NCBI GenBank assembly: GCA_042091495.1
Contig: JBELHJ010000025.1
Location: 1 to 31,823, forward strand
Source of the DNA: JBELHJ01 sp042091495
GTDB lineage: Bacteria > Bacteroidota > Bacteroidia > Flavobacteriales > Flavobacteriaceae
DNA: 31,823 nucleotides
Direction of reading: 5' to 3'
The position numbers and the translations under genes were made by a program. Below, piece after piece: positions 16,522-24,867 of this stretch. The notes beneath the pieces were generated by a model. The model was not told the DNA's origin. It ran no database searches and saw nothing but the letters and a program-made list of their open reading frames with translations. The first letter of the stretch is position 1, and each line of letters starts with the position of its first letter.

Positions 16522-18318
16522 ATGAGATATATTTTCATGATTTTGGTTTGTACTGTACTATTTAATTCATGTAAAGAACAGCAAAAAACGATACAAGTTT
16601 CTGAATCCGAAAAGGTCAATGAATTTTTTGAAACTCAATTTGATTTAGCTGTTTCAAGAAGTCCAATGCGTCAGACGCGCCTTGGAATTAAAACCGATTA
16701 CGATAAATGGGACGATATATCTCCCGAAGCTGAAGCTCAATACATTGAAATTGCAAAGCAAGCTTTGGAATGGCTTTCAAATGTGGATACTTTGGCTTTA
16801 GATAAATCAACATTTTTAAGTTATAAACTTTATAAACAACGTTTAATACATACCATAGAGGATAATAAATGGCGTCTTTATTCTTATCCACTAAATCAAA
16901 TGCATGGTTTACAAGCTGAAATACCTGCTTTTCTCATTAATATGCATAAAATACAAGACAGTAGTGATGCAGATGCTTATATTTCAAGATTGTATGGTAT
17001 AAAACCCATGTTTGAACAACTTGAGAAGAATTTAGCAGAACGTGAATCTGCTGGAATTATGGTACCAAAGTTTGTTTTTAATCATGTAATTAACGATTCT
17101 GAAAATTTAATAAAAGGTTATCCTTTTAATGAAGGCCTTTCAAGTACATTGTATAATGATTTTTCTAAGAAAATTGAAGCTTTAGATATTTCTGAATCTG
17201 AAAAGAAGGATTTTATTAAATCATCAAAAACAGCTTTGCTAGAGTCAGTTAAACCTGCTTATGAAAATTTAATTACATTTTTAAAATCCCAATATAATCG
17301 TGCCACAACCGATGATGGTGTATGGAAATGGCCTAATGGTGAGGCTTTTTACAAGATTGCTCTTCAACGCACTACAACCACCACAATGACTGCTGATGAA
17401 ATACATGAACTGGGATTATCAGAAGTAAACCGTATCCATAATTCCATGAACAAAATTAAAAACGAGGTTGGCTTTAATGGCGATTTACAAGCGTTTTTTA
17501 AGTACATGAAAGCGGATGATCAATTTTATTACCCAGACACCGATAATGGAAAGGAATCTTATATCAAAGATGCTAAACAACTTATTGATAATTTGAAAGG
17601 TGAACTGGATAAGATGTTTATTACTAAACCCAAAGCCGACATGGTGGTTAAGGCTGTAGAACCTTTTAGAGAAAAATCTGCAGGAAAAGCTTTTTATCAA
17701 AGTCCAGCGATAGACGGCTCTAGACCTGGAACTTATTACGCAAATACATACAGAATGGCCATGATGCCGAAATATCAAATGGAAGCCTTAGCATTTCACG
17801 AGGGTATTCCTGGTCACCATATGCAGATAGCAATTGCTCAAGAGCTTGAAGGTATACCTAAATTTAGAAAATTTGGAGGTTATACGGCTTATATTGAAGG
17901 ATGGGGGTTATACTCAGAGTTTTTGCCTAAAGAATTTGGATTTTACAGTGATCCTTATTCAGATTTTGGTCGTCTTGCAATGGAACTATGGCGTGCATGC
18001 CGCCTGGTTGTAGATACAGGAATTCATACTAAAAAATGGACTAGGGAAGAGGGTATTGCATATTATGCTAATAATACCCCTAATGACATGCTTGACTGTA
18101 TTAAAATGGTAGAACGTCATATCGTTATGCCATCACAAGCCACAGCATATAAAATAGGAATGAATAAAATACTTGAACTAAGGGCATACGCAGAATCTCA
18201 AATGGGTGAACAATTTGATATCAGGAAGTTTCACGAAGTAGTTCTAAAAGATGGGGCTGTACCTTTAAATATTCTTGAGGATCATGTTTACAATTACATA
18301 GCAACTTCTAAAAACTAA
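16522..18318 (+). CDS. DUF885 family lipoprotein, putative metallopeptidase
   Basis: The product has 598 residues and a lipoprotein signal with lipid Cys17 (VLFNSC), so it is anchored to a membrane facing the periplasm or the outside. The family signature is FHEGIPGHHMQ with His426, Glu427, His432 and His433, followed by YIEGWGLYSE with Glu459. The spacing suggests a zinc site of HExxxxH-H type, and family members are often annotated as putative peptidases, though I know of no firmly established substrate. The length is typical of the family. It lies 60 bases right of the GH20 breakpoint and overlaps the convergent T9SS gene by 4 bases at the 3' end. Nothing ties it to glycan use except its position inside the locus. 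Confidence 0.88.
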   Translation: MRYIFMILVCTVLFNSCKEQQKTIQVSESEKVNEFFETQFDLAVSRSPMRQTRLGIKTDYDKWDDISPEAEAQYIEIAKQALEWLSNVDTLALDKSTFLSYKLYKQRLIHTIEDNKWRLYSYPLNQMHGLQAEIPAFLINMHKIQDSSDADAYISRLYGIKPMFEQLEKNLAERESAGIMVPKFVFNHVINDSENLIKGYPFNEGLSSTLYNDFSKKIEALDISESEKKDFIKSSKTALLESVKPAYENLITFLKSQYNRATTDDGVWKWPNGEAFYKIALQRTTTTTMTADEIHELGLSEVNRIHNSMNKIKNEVGFNGDLQAFFKYMKADDQFYYPDTDNGKESYIKDAKQLIDNLKGELDKMFITKPKADMVVKAVEPFREKSAGKAFYQSPAIDGSRPGTYYANTYRMAMMPKYQMEALAFHEGIPGHHMQIAIAQELEGIPKFRKFGGYTAYIEGWGLYSEFLPKEFGFYSDPYSDFGRLAMELWRACRLVVDTGIHTKKWTREEGIAYYANNTPNDMLDCIKMVERHIVMPSQATAYKIGMNKILELRAYAESQMGEQFDIRKFHEVVLKDGAVPLNILEDHVYNYIATSKN

Positions 18319-19028
18319 TATTTTACAAATTTAGTACTCGTTTTATCATCTATTACCAAAAAATAAAGACCTGGTCTAAGATTAATTACACCTATAGCAT
18401 TACTATTAGTGAATTCTGATGATACAATTATTTTGGAGGATATATCTATAATCTTGTATTTAGTAAAGTTTTTTGTGTCTTTTAACTCCAGATATTGATT
18501 CACATAATTAGTCTTTAAAATAGGTGATTTATTATATGAATCAATTGATAGGTTTTGGTTTGTAGATCTCTCGTAGCTGAATCCTCCGCCACCATTTCCT
18601 CCAGAACGCCATGATAACATTTTTAAGTCAATGTAGATATCATCAGTAATCAAATGTAATACATAATTTTTACCTACCATATCTTTAACTCTTGGAGATG
18701 AACCCTCTTTTGGTGCGGCATTTTTAAAATCTGTAAAAACTAAACTGTTTAAGTCATTAGTGGCACCCTCTGCCCATTCAGTGTCTTCAGGGCTGTTGAA
18801 GCCACTTATATCTGCTGAAGGCTCAGTTTTTGCGTTAAAAAGCACATTACTATTTCCTCTAGTAATCCAAACTAAATCTGTAATTCTGTCTTGAGATGAT
18901 TCTAAAAGAGGATTATCAAAATTACCTTTTTCGAATGTTATTTTTTCACCAGTCCATATATTTTGTGAGAAATTATGATGGTAACCACAAAGTATTAATA
19001 GTATGGAAAAAAGTTTGTAATTTATCAT
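18315..19028 (-). CDS. Secreted protein of unknown function with T9SS sorting tail
   Basis: The product has 237 residues. A signal peptide covers about 1-22 (ends NFSQ). The next 150 residues form one domain with the recurring elements NIWTGEKITF, SQDRITDLVWITR, TEWAEGAT, LHLITDDIYIDL and SWRSGGNGGGGFSYERST. I recognise these only as a common uncharacterised domain in secreted flavobacterial proteins. The last 65 residues form a short T9SS type A tail (IDISSKIIV, LRPGLYFLVI, KFVKY), so the protein should reach the cell surface. Its start lies 144 bases from the divergent GH43 gene. A beta-sandwich adhesion or glycan-binding role is a guess from the strand-rich composition. No catalytic motif is apparent. 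Confidence 0.8.
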   Translation of the reverse strand: MINYKLFSILLILCGYHHNFSQNIWTGEKITFEKGNFDNPLLESSQDRITDLVWITRGNSNVLFNAKTEPSADISGFNSPEDTEWAEGATNDLNSLVFTDFKNAAPKEGSSPRVKDMVGKNYVLHLITDDIYIDLKMLSWRSGGNGGGGFSYERSTNQNLSIDSYNKSPILKTNYVNQYLELKDTKNFTKYKIIDISSKIIVSSEFTNSNAIGVINLRPGLYFLVIDDKTSTKFVKY

Positions 19029-19146
19029 GACTTGTAGATTAACTATAACTAGTTAAATATACTGAATTTTCAAATCTTTGTATACACATTTGTTTTAATT
19101 ATTGCACCAATATTGATAAGAGCAAGTACTACATAAATGTAATTTT

Positions 19147-19158
19147 AACTAACTAATA
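19147..19158 (+). promoter_or_regulatory. Leader motif AACTAACTAATA upstream of the GH43 gene
   Basis: The identical 12-mer precedes susC (26588-26599). Here it ends 14 bases before the ATG at 19173. The TAACTAACTAA pattern has TAA in all three reading frames. The function is unknown; it may be part of the 5' untranslated region or a translation-initiation context. Confidence 0.35.
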
Positions 19159-19172
19159 CTAACTCTTCAATA

Positions 19173-20234
19173 ATGCGAAAATACTTTTTTACAGTCTTTA
19201 TATTATTTGGCATTTATGTAAGTAATGCCCAAGATAAAATTTATGATGCATCCCTATTTAAAGATCAGCCCTTAGTGGATGAAATTTTTACTGCAGATCC
19301 ATCCGCCCATGTTTTTAATAATAGGATATACATTTACGCATCTCATGACATTGAGTCTGGAGGTATTGAAGACGACAGTGGCAATCATTTCAATATGATT
19401 GATTATCACGTATTATCTATGAAAAAAATTGGTGGCAAGACTAAGGTTCATAAAGTAGGGCTTTCTGTAGATGATGTACCATGGGCAACATGTAAATTCT
19501 GGGCTCCTGATGCTGCTTATAAAGACGGCACATATTATTTATACTTTCCGGCTAAAGACGATAAGAATGTATTTCGAATAGGTGTGGCAACTTCAAAAAA
19601 CCCTGAAGGTCCTTTTGATCCCCAGCCTGAGCCCATGGAAGGAAGTTTTAGTATTGACCCTGCCGTATTTATTGATGATGATGGGGCTGCTTATATGTAT
19701 TTTGGAGGTATTTGGGGTGGACAATTACAACGTTGGGTAACAGGTTCATATGATGCTAATGGCTCTTTAAAAGATAAAGGTGATCCCGAGAGTGATGCTA
19801 TTTTACCAAGGATAGCAAAGCTTACAGATGATATGTTGCAATTTGCAGAGCCTGTCAAATCCATAGAAATTATAGATGAACAAGGACAATTATTAAAGAC
19901 TAAAGACTTAGAGCGTCGCTTTTTTGAAGCGCCATGGATTCATAAATATAACAACAAGTATTATCTAAGCTATTCAACAGGGGACACACATCTTTTAGTT
20001 TATGCTACTTCAGACAATCCCTATGGCCCTTTCACGTATAAAGGTATTTTAAATGCCCCGGTTCAAGGTTGGACCAATCATCACTCAGTGGTAAAAGTTA
20101 AAGACGAATGGTATTTATTTTATCACGATACTCAAATTTCAGGTAAAACACATTTGAGAAATGTAAAAGTATCACCACTTAAGCATTTATCAGATGGTAG
20201 CATTGAAATGATTCAGACGATTAATCAGAAATAA
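19173..20234 (+). CDS. Secreted GH43 glycosidase (beta-xylosidase/alpha-L-arabinofuranosidase type)
   Basis: This is an inverting glycosidase with a five-bladed propeller fold that releases a terminal pentose, most likely xylose or arabinose. Residues 1-19 form a signal peptide (ends VSNAQ). The three catalytic acids are visible: Asp42 in TADPSAH (base), Asp162 in SIDPAVF (pKa modulator) and Glu252 in FFEAPWIHKY (general acid). The product has 353 residues, a single domain with no attached binding module. The ASHDIESGG and HFNMIDYHV segments resemble GH43 subfamily 1, but the subfamily needs a search to confirm. It opens the operon, with xylulokinase starting 10 bases after its stop codon. 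That context favours beta-xylosidase activity. Confidence 0.9.
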   Translation: MRKYFFTVFILFGIYVSNAQDKIYDASLFKDQPLVDEIFTADPSAHVFNNRIYIYASHDIESGGIEDDSGNHFNMIDYHVLSMKKIGGKTKVHKVGLSVDDVPWATCKFWAPDAAYKDGTYYLYFPAKDDKNVFRIGVATSKNPEGPFDPQPEPMEGSFSIDPAVFIDDDGAAYMYFGGIWGGQLQRWVTGSYDANGSLKDKGDPESDAILPRIAKLTDDMLQFAEPVKSIEIIDEQGQLLKTKDLERRFFEAPWIHKYNNKYYLSYSTGDTHLLVYATSDNPYGPFTYKGILNAPVQGWTNHHSVVKVKDEWYLFYHDTQISGKTHLRNVKVSPLKHLSDGSIEMIQTINQK

Positions 20235-20244
20235 TTTCCTGCTT

Positions 20245-21741
20245 TTGTATTATATAGGATATGACATAGGGAGTTCATCAATTAAAATTGCATTAGTTGA
20301 TTCTGCAACAGGTAAGGCAATGAAGGTTATTTCAGAACCAAAAAATGAAATGACTATTACGGCTGTTAACGCTGGTTGGGCAGAACAAGATCCAGATTTT
20401 TGGTGGGAACTTATTTGTATTGGTACAAAACGAATAATTAATGAGTTACATATAGATACTAGTTTGATTAAAGGGATTGGAATTGCTTATCAAATGCATG
20501 GTTTAGTTGTTATAGACTCTCAAGGTAAACCTCTAAGAAATTCAATAATTTGGTGTGACAGTAGGGCGGTATCCATAGGTGAAAAAGCATTAAATGATCT
20601 GGGAACAGATAAATGTTCGGAACGCTTATTAAATTCTCCTGCAAATTTTACAGCGTCTAAACTTGCATGGGTTAAAGAAAACGAACCCGAATTGTATAGT
20701 AAAGTATATAAAGCCATGTTACCTGGTGATTATGTAGCTTACAGATTAACCAATGAGATAAATACAACAATTACTGGTCTTTCAGAGGGTGTTTTTTGGG
20801 ATTTTAAAAATCAATCTATAGCTAGCTTTTTATTAGATTATTATGGTATTTCAGAAGATAAACTTCCCGTTATAGTTTCTAATTTTCAACCCCAAGGACA
20901 GGTTACTGCTAGAGCTGCAGAAGAATCTGGATTACCAGAAGGCATTCCAATTTCTTACAGGGCAGGAGACCAACCAAACAACGCTTTGTCATTAAATGTG
21001 TTGCAACCTGGAGAAATTGCAGTTACTGGTGGTACATCGGGAGTAGTCTATGGCGTTACGAATAAACAAACCACTAAAGAACTTAATAGAATAAATCATT
21101 TTGCACACGTAAATAACTCTTTTGATACTCCCATTTTTGGAAAATTACTATGTATAAACGGAGCAGGTATTTTATATAGATATATTAAAGAAACTATTAA
21201 TGCTGAAAGTTATTCAGTTATGAATCAACTTGCTAATGGTGTTGAAATTGGTTCTGATGGTTTAATGTTGTTTCCTTTTGGAAATGGCGCTGAGCGTATG
21301 CTAAATCATTTACCCCTGGAAGCGGCAGTTAAGCATTTAGATTTAAATAGACATACCAAAGCACATTGGTGCAGAGCAGCTCTTGAAGGTATAGCATTTG
21401 CATTTGTTTACGGAATAAAAATTCTTATTGACGATGGTATGGAGATAAAGGTAATTCGAACTGGTAATGATAATTTATTTCAATCTGAATTATTCGGTAC
21501 GACAATAGCGACATTGATAGGTTATGATATAGAAGTTTACAACACCACTGGAGCAGTTGGTGCTGCGAGAGCTCTTGCAATAACTAAAGATAATTATTCA
21601 AGGTTTAGTGAGTTTTTATCCACTAATGACCATATTAAAACGTATAAGCCTGATAAAAATAAATCTCATTACGAGTGCCACTACAAAAAATGGGAAAACA
21701 CATTAAAAAATTTAATAACCGTTCATAAAAATAAAGTATGA
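20245..21741 (+). CDS. xylB: Xylulokinase (FGGY family), TTG start
   Basis: Phosphorylates D-xylulose to xylulose 5-phosphate, the entry to the pentose phosphate pathway, in the cytoplasm. The first nucleotide-binding motif YDIGSSSIK, with Asp7, is at the very N-terminus. AYQMHG at 81-86 and the catalytic Asp242 in AGDQPNNAL match E. coli XylB closely. GGTSGVVYG and TGAVGAARALA are the C-terminal FGGY elements. The product has 498 residues, as usual. The start is TTG at 20245: the family pattern begins at its second codon, and the first in-frame ATG would delete the phosphate-binding motif. It starts 10 bases after GH43 and shares a 4-base ATGA overlap with xylA, so the three genes are translationally linked. 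Confidence 0.95.
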   Translation: MYYIGYDIGSSSIKIALVDSATGKAMKVISEPKNEMTITAVNAGWAEQDPDFWWELICIGTKRIINELHIDTSLIKGIGIAYQMHGLVVIDSQGKPLRNSIIWCDSRAVSIGEKALNDLGTDKCSERLLNSPANFTASKLAWVKENEPELYSKVYKAMLPGDYVAYRLTNEINTTITGLSEGVFWDFKNQSIASFLLDYYGISEDKLPVIVSNFQPQGQVTARAAEESGLPEGIPISYRAGDQPNNALSLNVLQPGEIAVTGGTSGVVYGVTNKQTTKELNRINHFAHVNNSFDTPIFGKLLCINGAGILYRYIKETINAESYSVMNQLANGVEIGSDGLMLFPFGNGAERMLNHLPLEAAVKHLDLNRHTKAHWCRAALEGIAFAFVYGIKILIDDGMEIKVIRTGNDNLFQSELFGTTIATLIGYDIEVYNTTGAVGAARALAITKDNYSRFSEFLSTNDHIKTYKPDKNKSHYECHYKKWENTLKNLITVHKNKV

Positions 21742-23063
21742 TATTAAAAGGAGATAAAGAGTATTTTAAAAACATTCCAGCAATTAAATACGAAGGACCT
21801 AAATCTGATAACCCTTTGGCATTTAAATACTATAATCCAGATCAAATAGTTGCAGGAAAAAGTATGCGTGAGCATTTTAAATTTGCTGTTGCTTATTGGC
21901 ATACGTTCTGTGGACAAGGCGCTGACCCATTTGGTATTGGAACACAGAATTTTTTATGGGATCAAGCTGGCGACCCAATTCAAAGAGCTTTAGATAAAGC
22001 AGATGCGGCTTTTGAATTTATTACCAAAATGGGTTTTGAATATTATTGTTTTCATGATTACGATTTAATAGAAGAAGGCAATTCGCTCTCTGAATCTGAG
22101 AAGCGGTTAGAAACAATAATAGCTTATCTTAAAGACAAACAAAAAGCCTCCGGTGTCAAACTTTTATGGGGAACTGCAAATTGCTTTTCTAATCCAAGGT
22201 ATATGAATGGAGCCGCAACTAATCCTGACTTTAAAGTTGTAGCCCATGCAGGTGCTCAGGTAAAAATGGCTTTAGATGCAACTATGGCACTTAATGGAGA
22301 AAACTATGTGTTTTGGGGAGGTAGAGAGGGATATATGTCCTTACTTAACACGAATTTATCTAAAGAACTTGATCATACGGCTATGTTTTTAAGCATGGCA
22401 AGAGATTATGCTAGATCCAATGGTTTTAAAGGCACATTTTTTATAGAGCCTAAGCCTATGGAGCCTTCAAAACATCAGTATGATTTTGATGCAGCTACTG
22501 CAATAGGCTTTTTAAAAAATTACGGTTTAGATAAAGACTTTAAACTCAATATTGAAGTCAATCACGCAACTCTAGCCCAGCATACATTTCAACATGAGTT
22601 AGCAGTTGCTGCTAAAGACAACATGCTAGGCAGTATAGATGCCAATAGGGGAGATTATCAAAATGGTTGGGATACTGATCAGTTCCCTAATAATGTTTAC
22701 GAAACTACTGAGGCTATGATGATTTTCTTAAAAGCAGGTGGTATGCAAGGTGGTGGAGTAAATTTTGATGCTAAAATTAGAAGAAATTCTACCGATATGG
22801 ATGATGTGTTTCATGCCCATATTGGAGGTGCAGATACTTTTGCAAGAGCATTATTAGCGGCAGATACAATTCTTAAGGATTCAAATTTTGAAAGCATTGT
22901 AAATCATAGATATAGGAGTTTTGAATCGGGAAATGGTAAACAATTTGAAGCAGGTAATTTAAAACTAGAAGATTTATTTAAAATAGCTTCAAATCAAAAG
23001 AACATATCACTTGAAAGTGGAAAACAGGAGTTACTTGAAAATATTATTAATCAATTTATATAA
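21738..23063 (+). CDS. xylA: Xylose isomerase
   Basis: Converts D-xylose to D-xylulose in the cytoplasm. The product has 441 residues, matching class II xylose isomerases. Residues line up with E. coli XylA at a constant offset: His106 and Asp109 (CFHDYD), Glu237 and Lys239 (IEPKP), Glu273 and His276 (NIEVNH), Asp301 (SIDANRGD), Asp312 and Asp314 (GWDTDQ), and Asp344 (VNFDAKIRR). These form the catalytic pair and the two divalent-metal sites. The start codon overlaps the xylulokinase stop (ATGA). The symporter gene begins 28 bases downstream. No XylR-type repressor gene is seen beside it, so control is probably through the PUL regulator. Confidence 0.97.
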   Translation: MILKGDKEYFKNIPAIKYEGPKSDNPLAFKYYNPDQIVAGKSMREHFKFAVAYWHTFCGQGADPFGIGTQNFLWDQAGDPIQRALDKADAAFEFITKMGFEYYCFHDYDLIEEGNSLSESEKRLETIIAYLKDKQKASGVKLLWGTANCFSNPRYMNGAATNPDFKVVAHAGAQVKMALDATMALNGENYVFWGGREGYMSLLNTNLSKELDHTAMFLSMARDYARSNGFKGTFFIEPKPMEPSKHQYDFDAATAIGFLKNYGLDKDFKLNIEVNHATLAQHTFQHELAVAAKDNMLGSIDANRGDYQNGWDTDQFPNNVYETTEAMMIFLKAGGMQGGGVNFDAKIRRNSTDMDDVFHAHIGGADTFARALLAADTILKDSNFESIVNHRYRSFESGNGKQFEAGNLKLEDLFKIASNQKNISLESGKQELLENIINQFI

Positions 23064-23091
23064 AACTATAACACTAACTAAAATTAATTAA

Positions 23092-24744
23092 ATGGAATCA
23101 GTTCTTGAAGATTTAGACTGGGTAGTACTAAGCTTATATTTTTTAGCTCTAATGGGAGTTGCAGTATGGGTTGTACTTCAAAAAAATAAAAATACAGAAG
23201 ACTATTTTTTAGCAGGAAGAGATGTAGGTTGGTTTGTAATAGGCGCATCAATATTTGCTTCAAATATTGGTTCTGAACATGTTGTAGGCTTAGCTGGTAC
23301 GGGGTTTGAATCAGGAACTCCAATGGCACATTACGAGTTACACGCATGGATTGTATTACTTTTAGGGTGGTTGTTTCTACCTTTCTACATTAGAAGTGGG
23401 GCTTTTACAATGCCCGAATTTCTAGAAAAACGTTTTGATTCAAAATCAAGATGGTTTTTATCAGTCTTTTCATTGGTAGCTTATGTGCTTACTAAAGTTT
23501 CTGTAACCATATATGCTGGAGGAATTGTGGTTTCAGAATTATTAGGTATTCCTTTTTGGTATGGTGCTATAGGTATTGTTCTTTTTACAGGAGCCTACAC
23601 CATTATTGGAGGGATGAAAGCTGTAATATATACAGAAACCTTACAAACGGTTGTACTTATTTTTGGATCGGTAATCATTACATTTCTTGGGTTACAAGAA
23701 GTTGGTGGTTGGAGCGGATTAAGAGAAACTGTTACTGCTGTAAGCCCAGATCATTTTAATATGTGGCGTCCTATGTCAGATCCTGATTTTCCATGGACAG
23801 GTTTACTTATTGGTGGTACTATTGTCGGAATTTGGTACTGGTGTACAGATCAATACATCGTTCAGCGTACTTTGGCAGCAGAAAACATTAAAATAGGTAG
23901 ACGAGGTGCTATTTTTGGTGCTTATTTAAAATTACTTCCAATTCTTATTTTTTTAGTTCCTGGAATTATAGCATTTGCTTTAACTATCCAAAACCCTGAA
24001 GTATTTCATGTTAGTAAAGCCGATAGAGCTTTTCCTATGCTAGTTAAAACATTACTTCCAGTGGGACTTAAAGGACTTGTGGCAGGTGGATTAATGGCCG
24101 CTTTAATGAGTTCATTAGCCTCGGTCTTTAATTCATGCTCAACTATTTTTACAATTGATATTTATAAACAAATAACTTCTCAAAAAACTGAAAAAGAATT
24201 ATTGACAACTGGAAAGATAGCCACAGCCATAATTGTTTTATTAGGTATTATTTGGATTCCAATCATGGAAAAAATTGGAGGAGGTGTCATGTACCAGTAC
24301 TTACAAAATGTACAATCTTACATTGCACCACCTGTAACTGCCGTTTTTTTATTGGGAATCATATGGAAAAGAGTTAATGCCAAAGCCTCAATAACAACAT
24401 TACTAGCAGGTTTATTTTTATTAGTTTTAAGACTCGGCTCCGAAATTTATTACCAACCTCAGATTGTTTCTAATCAATCTGTAGATAGTCTATTGTATGA
24501 TTTTGCAACTATAAATTTTGCGCATATGGCAATTTTTATGTTCATTTTTTCAGTATCATTATGTGTTATTGTAAGTTTATCAACAACACCTCCTGATTAT
24601 AAATTAATAGAGGGTCTTTCGTTTGGTACTTTAACACCAAAACACAAAAATGATTTGAAAGGATCTTATGATAAGGTAGATGTTGTTTTATCAGTATTAC
24701 TAGTCATAATTGTTATTGGTATTCTTTGCTATTTCACAGGTTAA
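23092..24744 (+). CDS. Sodium/solute symporter (SSS family), probable sugar transporter
   Basis: This is an inner-membrane transporter of 550 residues with about 13-14 hydrophobic helices. It belongs to the SSS/SGLT group, which imports sugars with sodium. The characteristic first segments are KNTEDYFLAGRDVGWFVIGASIFASNIGSEHVVGLAG (residues about 33-70), whose ASNIGSE part contributes to the sugar and sodium sites in vSGLT. YAGGIVVSEL and ALMSSLASVFNS are further family segments, the last in the region of the second sodium-site helix. The C-terminus ends in a final helix (LLVIIVIGILCYF). It follows xylA by 28 bases in the same operon, so xylose, or a xylose-containing oligosaccharide, is the likely substrate. 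The transported sugar is inference. Confidence 0.9.
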   Translation: MESVLEDLDWVVLSLYFLALMGVAVWVVLQKNKNTEDYFLAGRDVGWFVIGASIFASNIGSEHVVGLAGTGFESGTPMAHYELHAWIVLLLGWLFLPFYIRSGAFTMPEFLEKRFDSKSRWFLSVFSLVAYVLTKVSVTIYAGGIVVSELLGIPFWYGAIGIVLFTGAYTIIGGMKAVIYTETLQTVVLIFGSVIITFLGLQEVGGWSGLRETVTAVSPDHFNMWRPMSDPDFPWTGLLIGGTIVGIWYWCTDQYIVQRTLAAENIKIGRRGAIFGAYLKLLPILIFLVPGIIAFALTIQNPEVFHVSKADRAFPMLVKTLLPVGLKGLVAGGLMAALMSSLASVFNSCSTIFTIDIYKQITSQKTEKELLTTGKIATAIIVLLGIIWIPIMEKIGGGVMYQYLQNVQSYIAPPVTAVFLLGIIWKRVNAKASITTLLAGLFLLVLRLGSEIYYQPQIVSNQSVDSLLYDFATINFAHMAIFMFIFSVSLCVIVSLSTTPPDYKLIEGLSFGTLTPKHKNDLKGSYDKVDVVLSVLLVIIVIGILCYFTG

Positions 24745-24746
24745 AT

Positions 24747-24767
24747 ATGCGTCATTTAATTACATAT
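24747..24767 (+). CDS. Probable 5' end of the beta-helix gene, cut by gap 3
   Basis: ATG at 24747 follows the symporter stop by two bases and opens seven codons (MRHLITY) that run in frame into the gap. This fits the start of a signal peptide for the secreted beta-helix protein on the other side. The link is inferred, as the joining sequence is missing. Confidence 0.5.
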
Positions 24768-24867
24768 NNNNNNNNNNNNNNNNNNNNNNNNNNNNNNNNN
24801 NNNNNNNNNNNNNNNNNNNNNNNNNNNNNNNNNNNNNNNNNNNNNNNNNNNNNNNNNNNNNNNNNNN
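24768..24867. other. Assembly gap (100 N) inside the beta-helix gene
   Basis: There are exactly 100 N. The frame at the left edge (codons from 24747) and at the right edge (first full codon at 24868) would require a missing length divisible by 3, which 100 is not. The gap hides most of the signal peptide and the first part of the mature protein. Confidence 0.95.
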
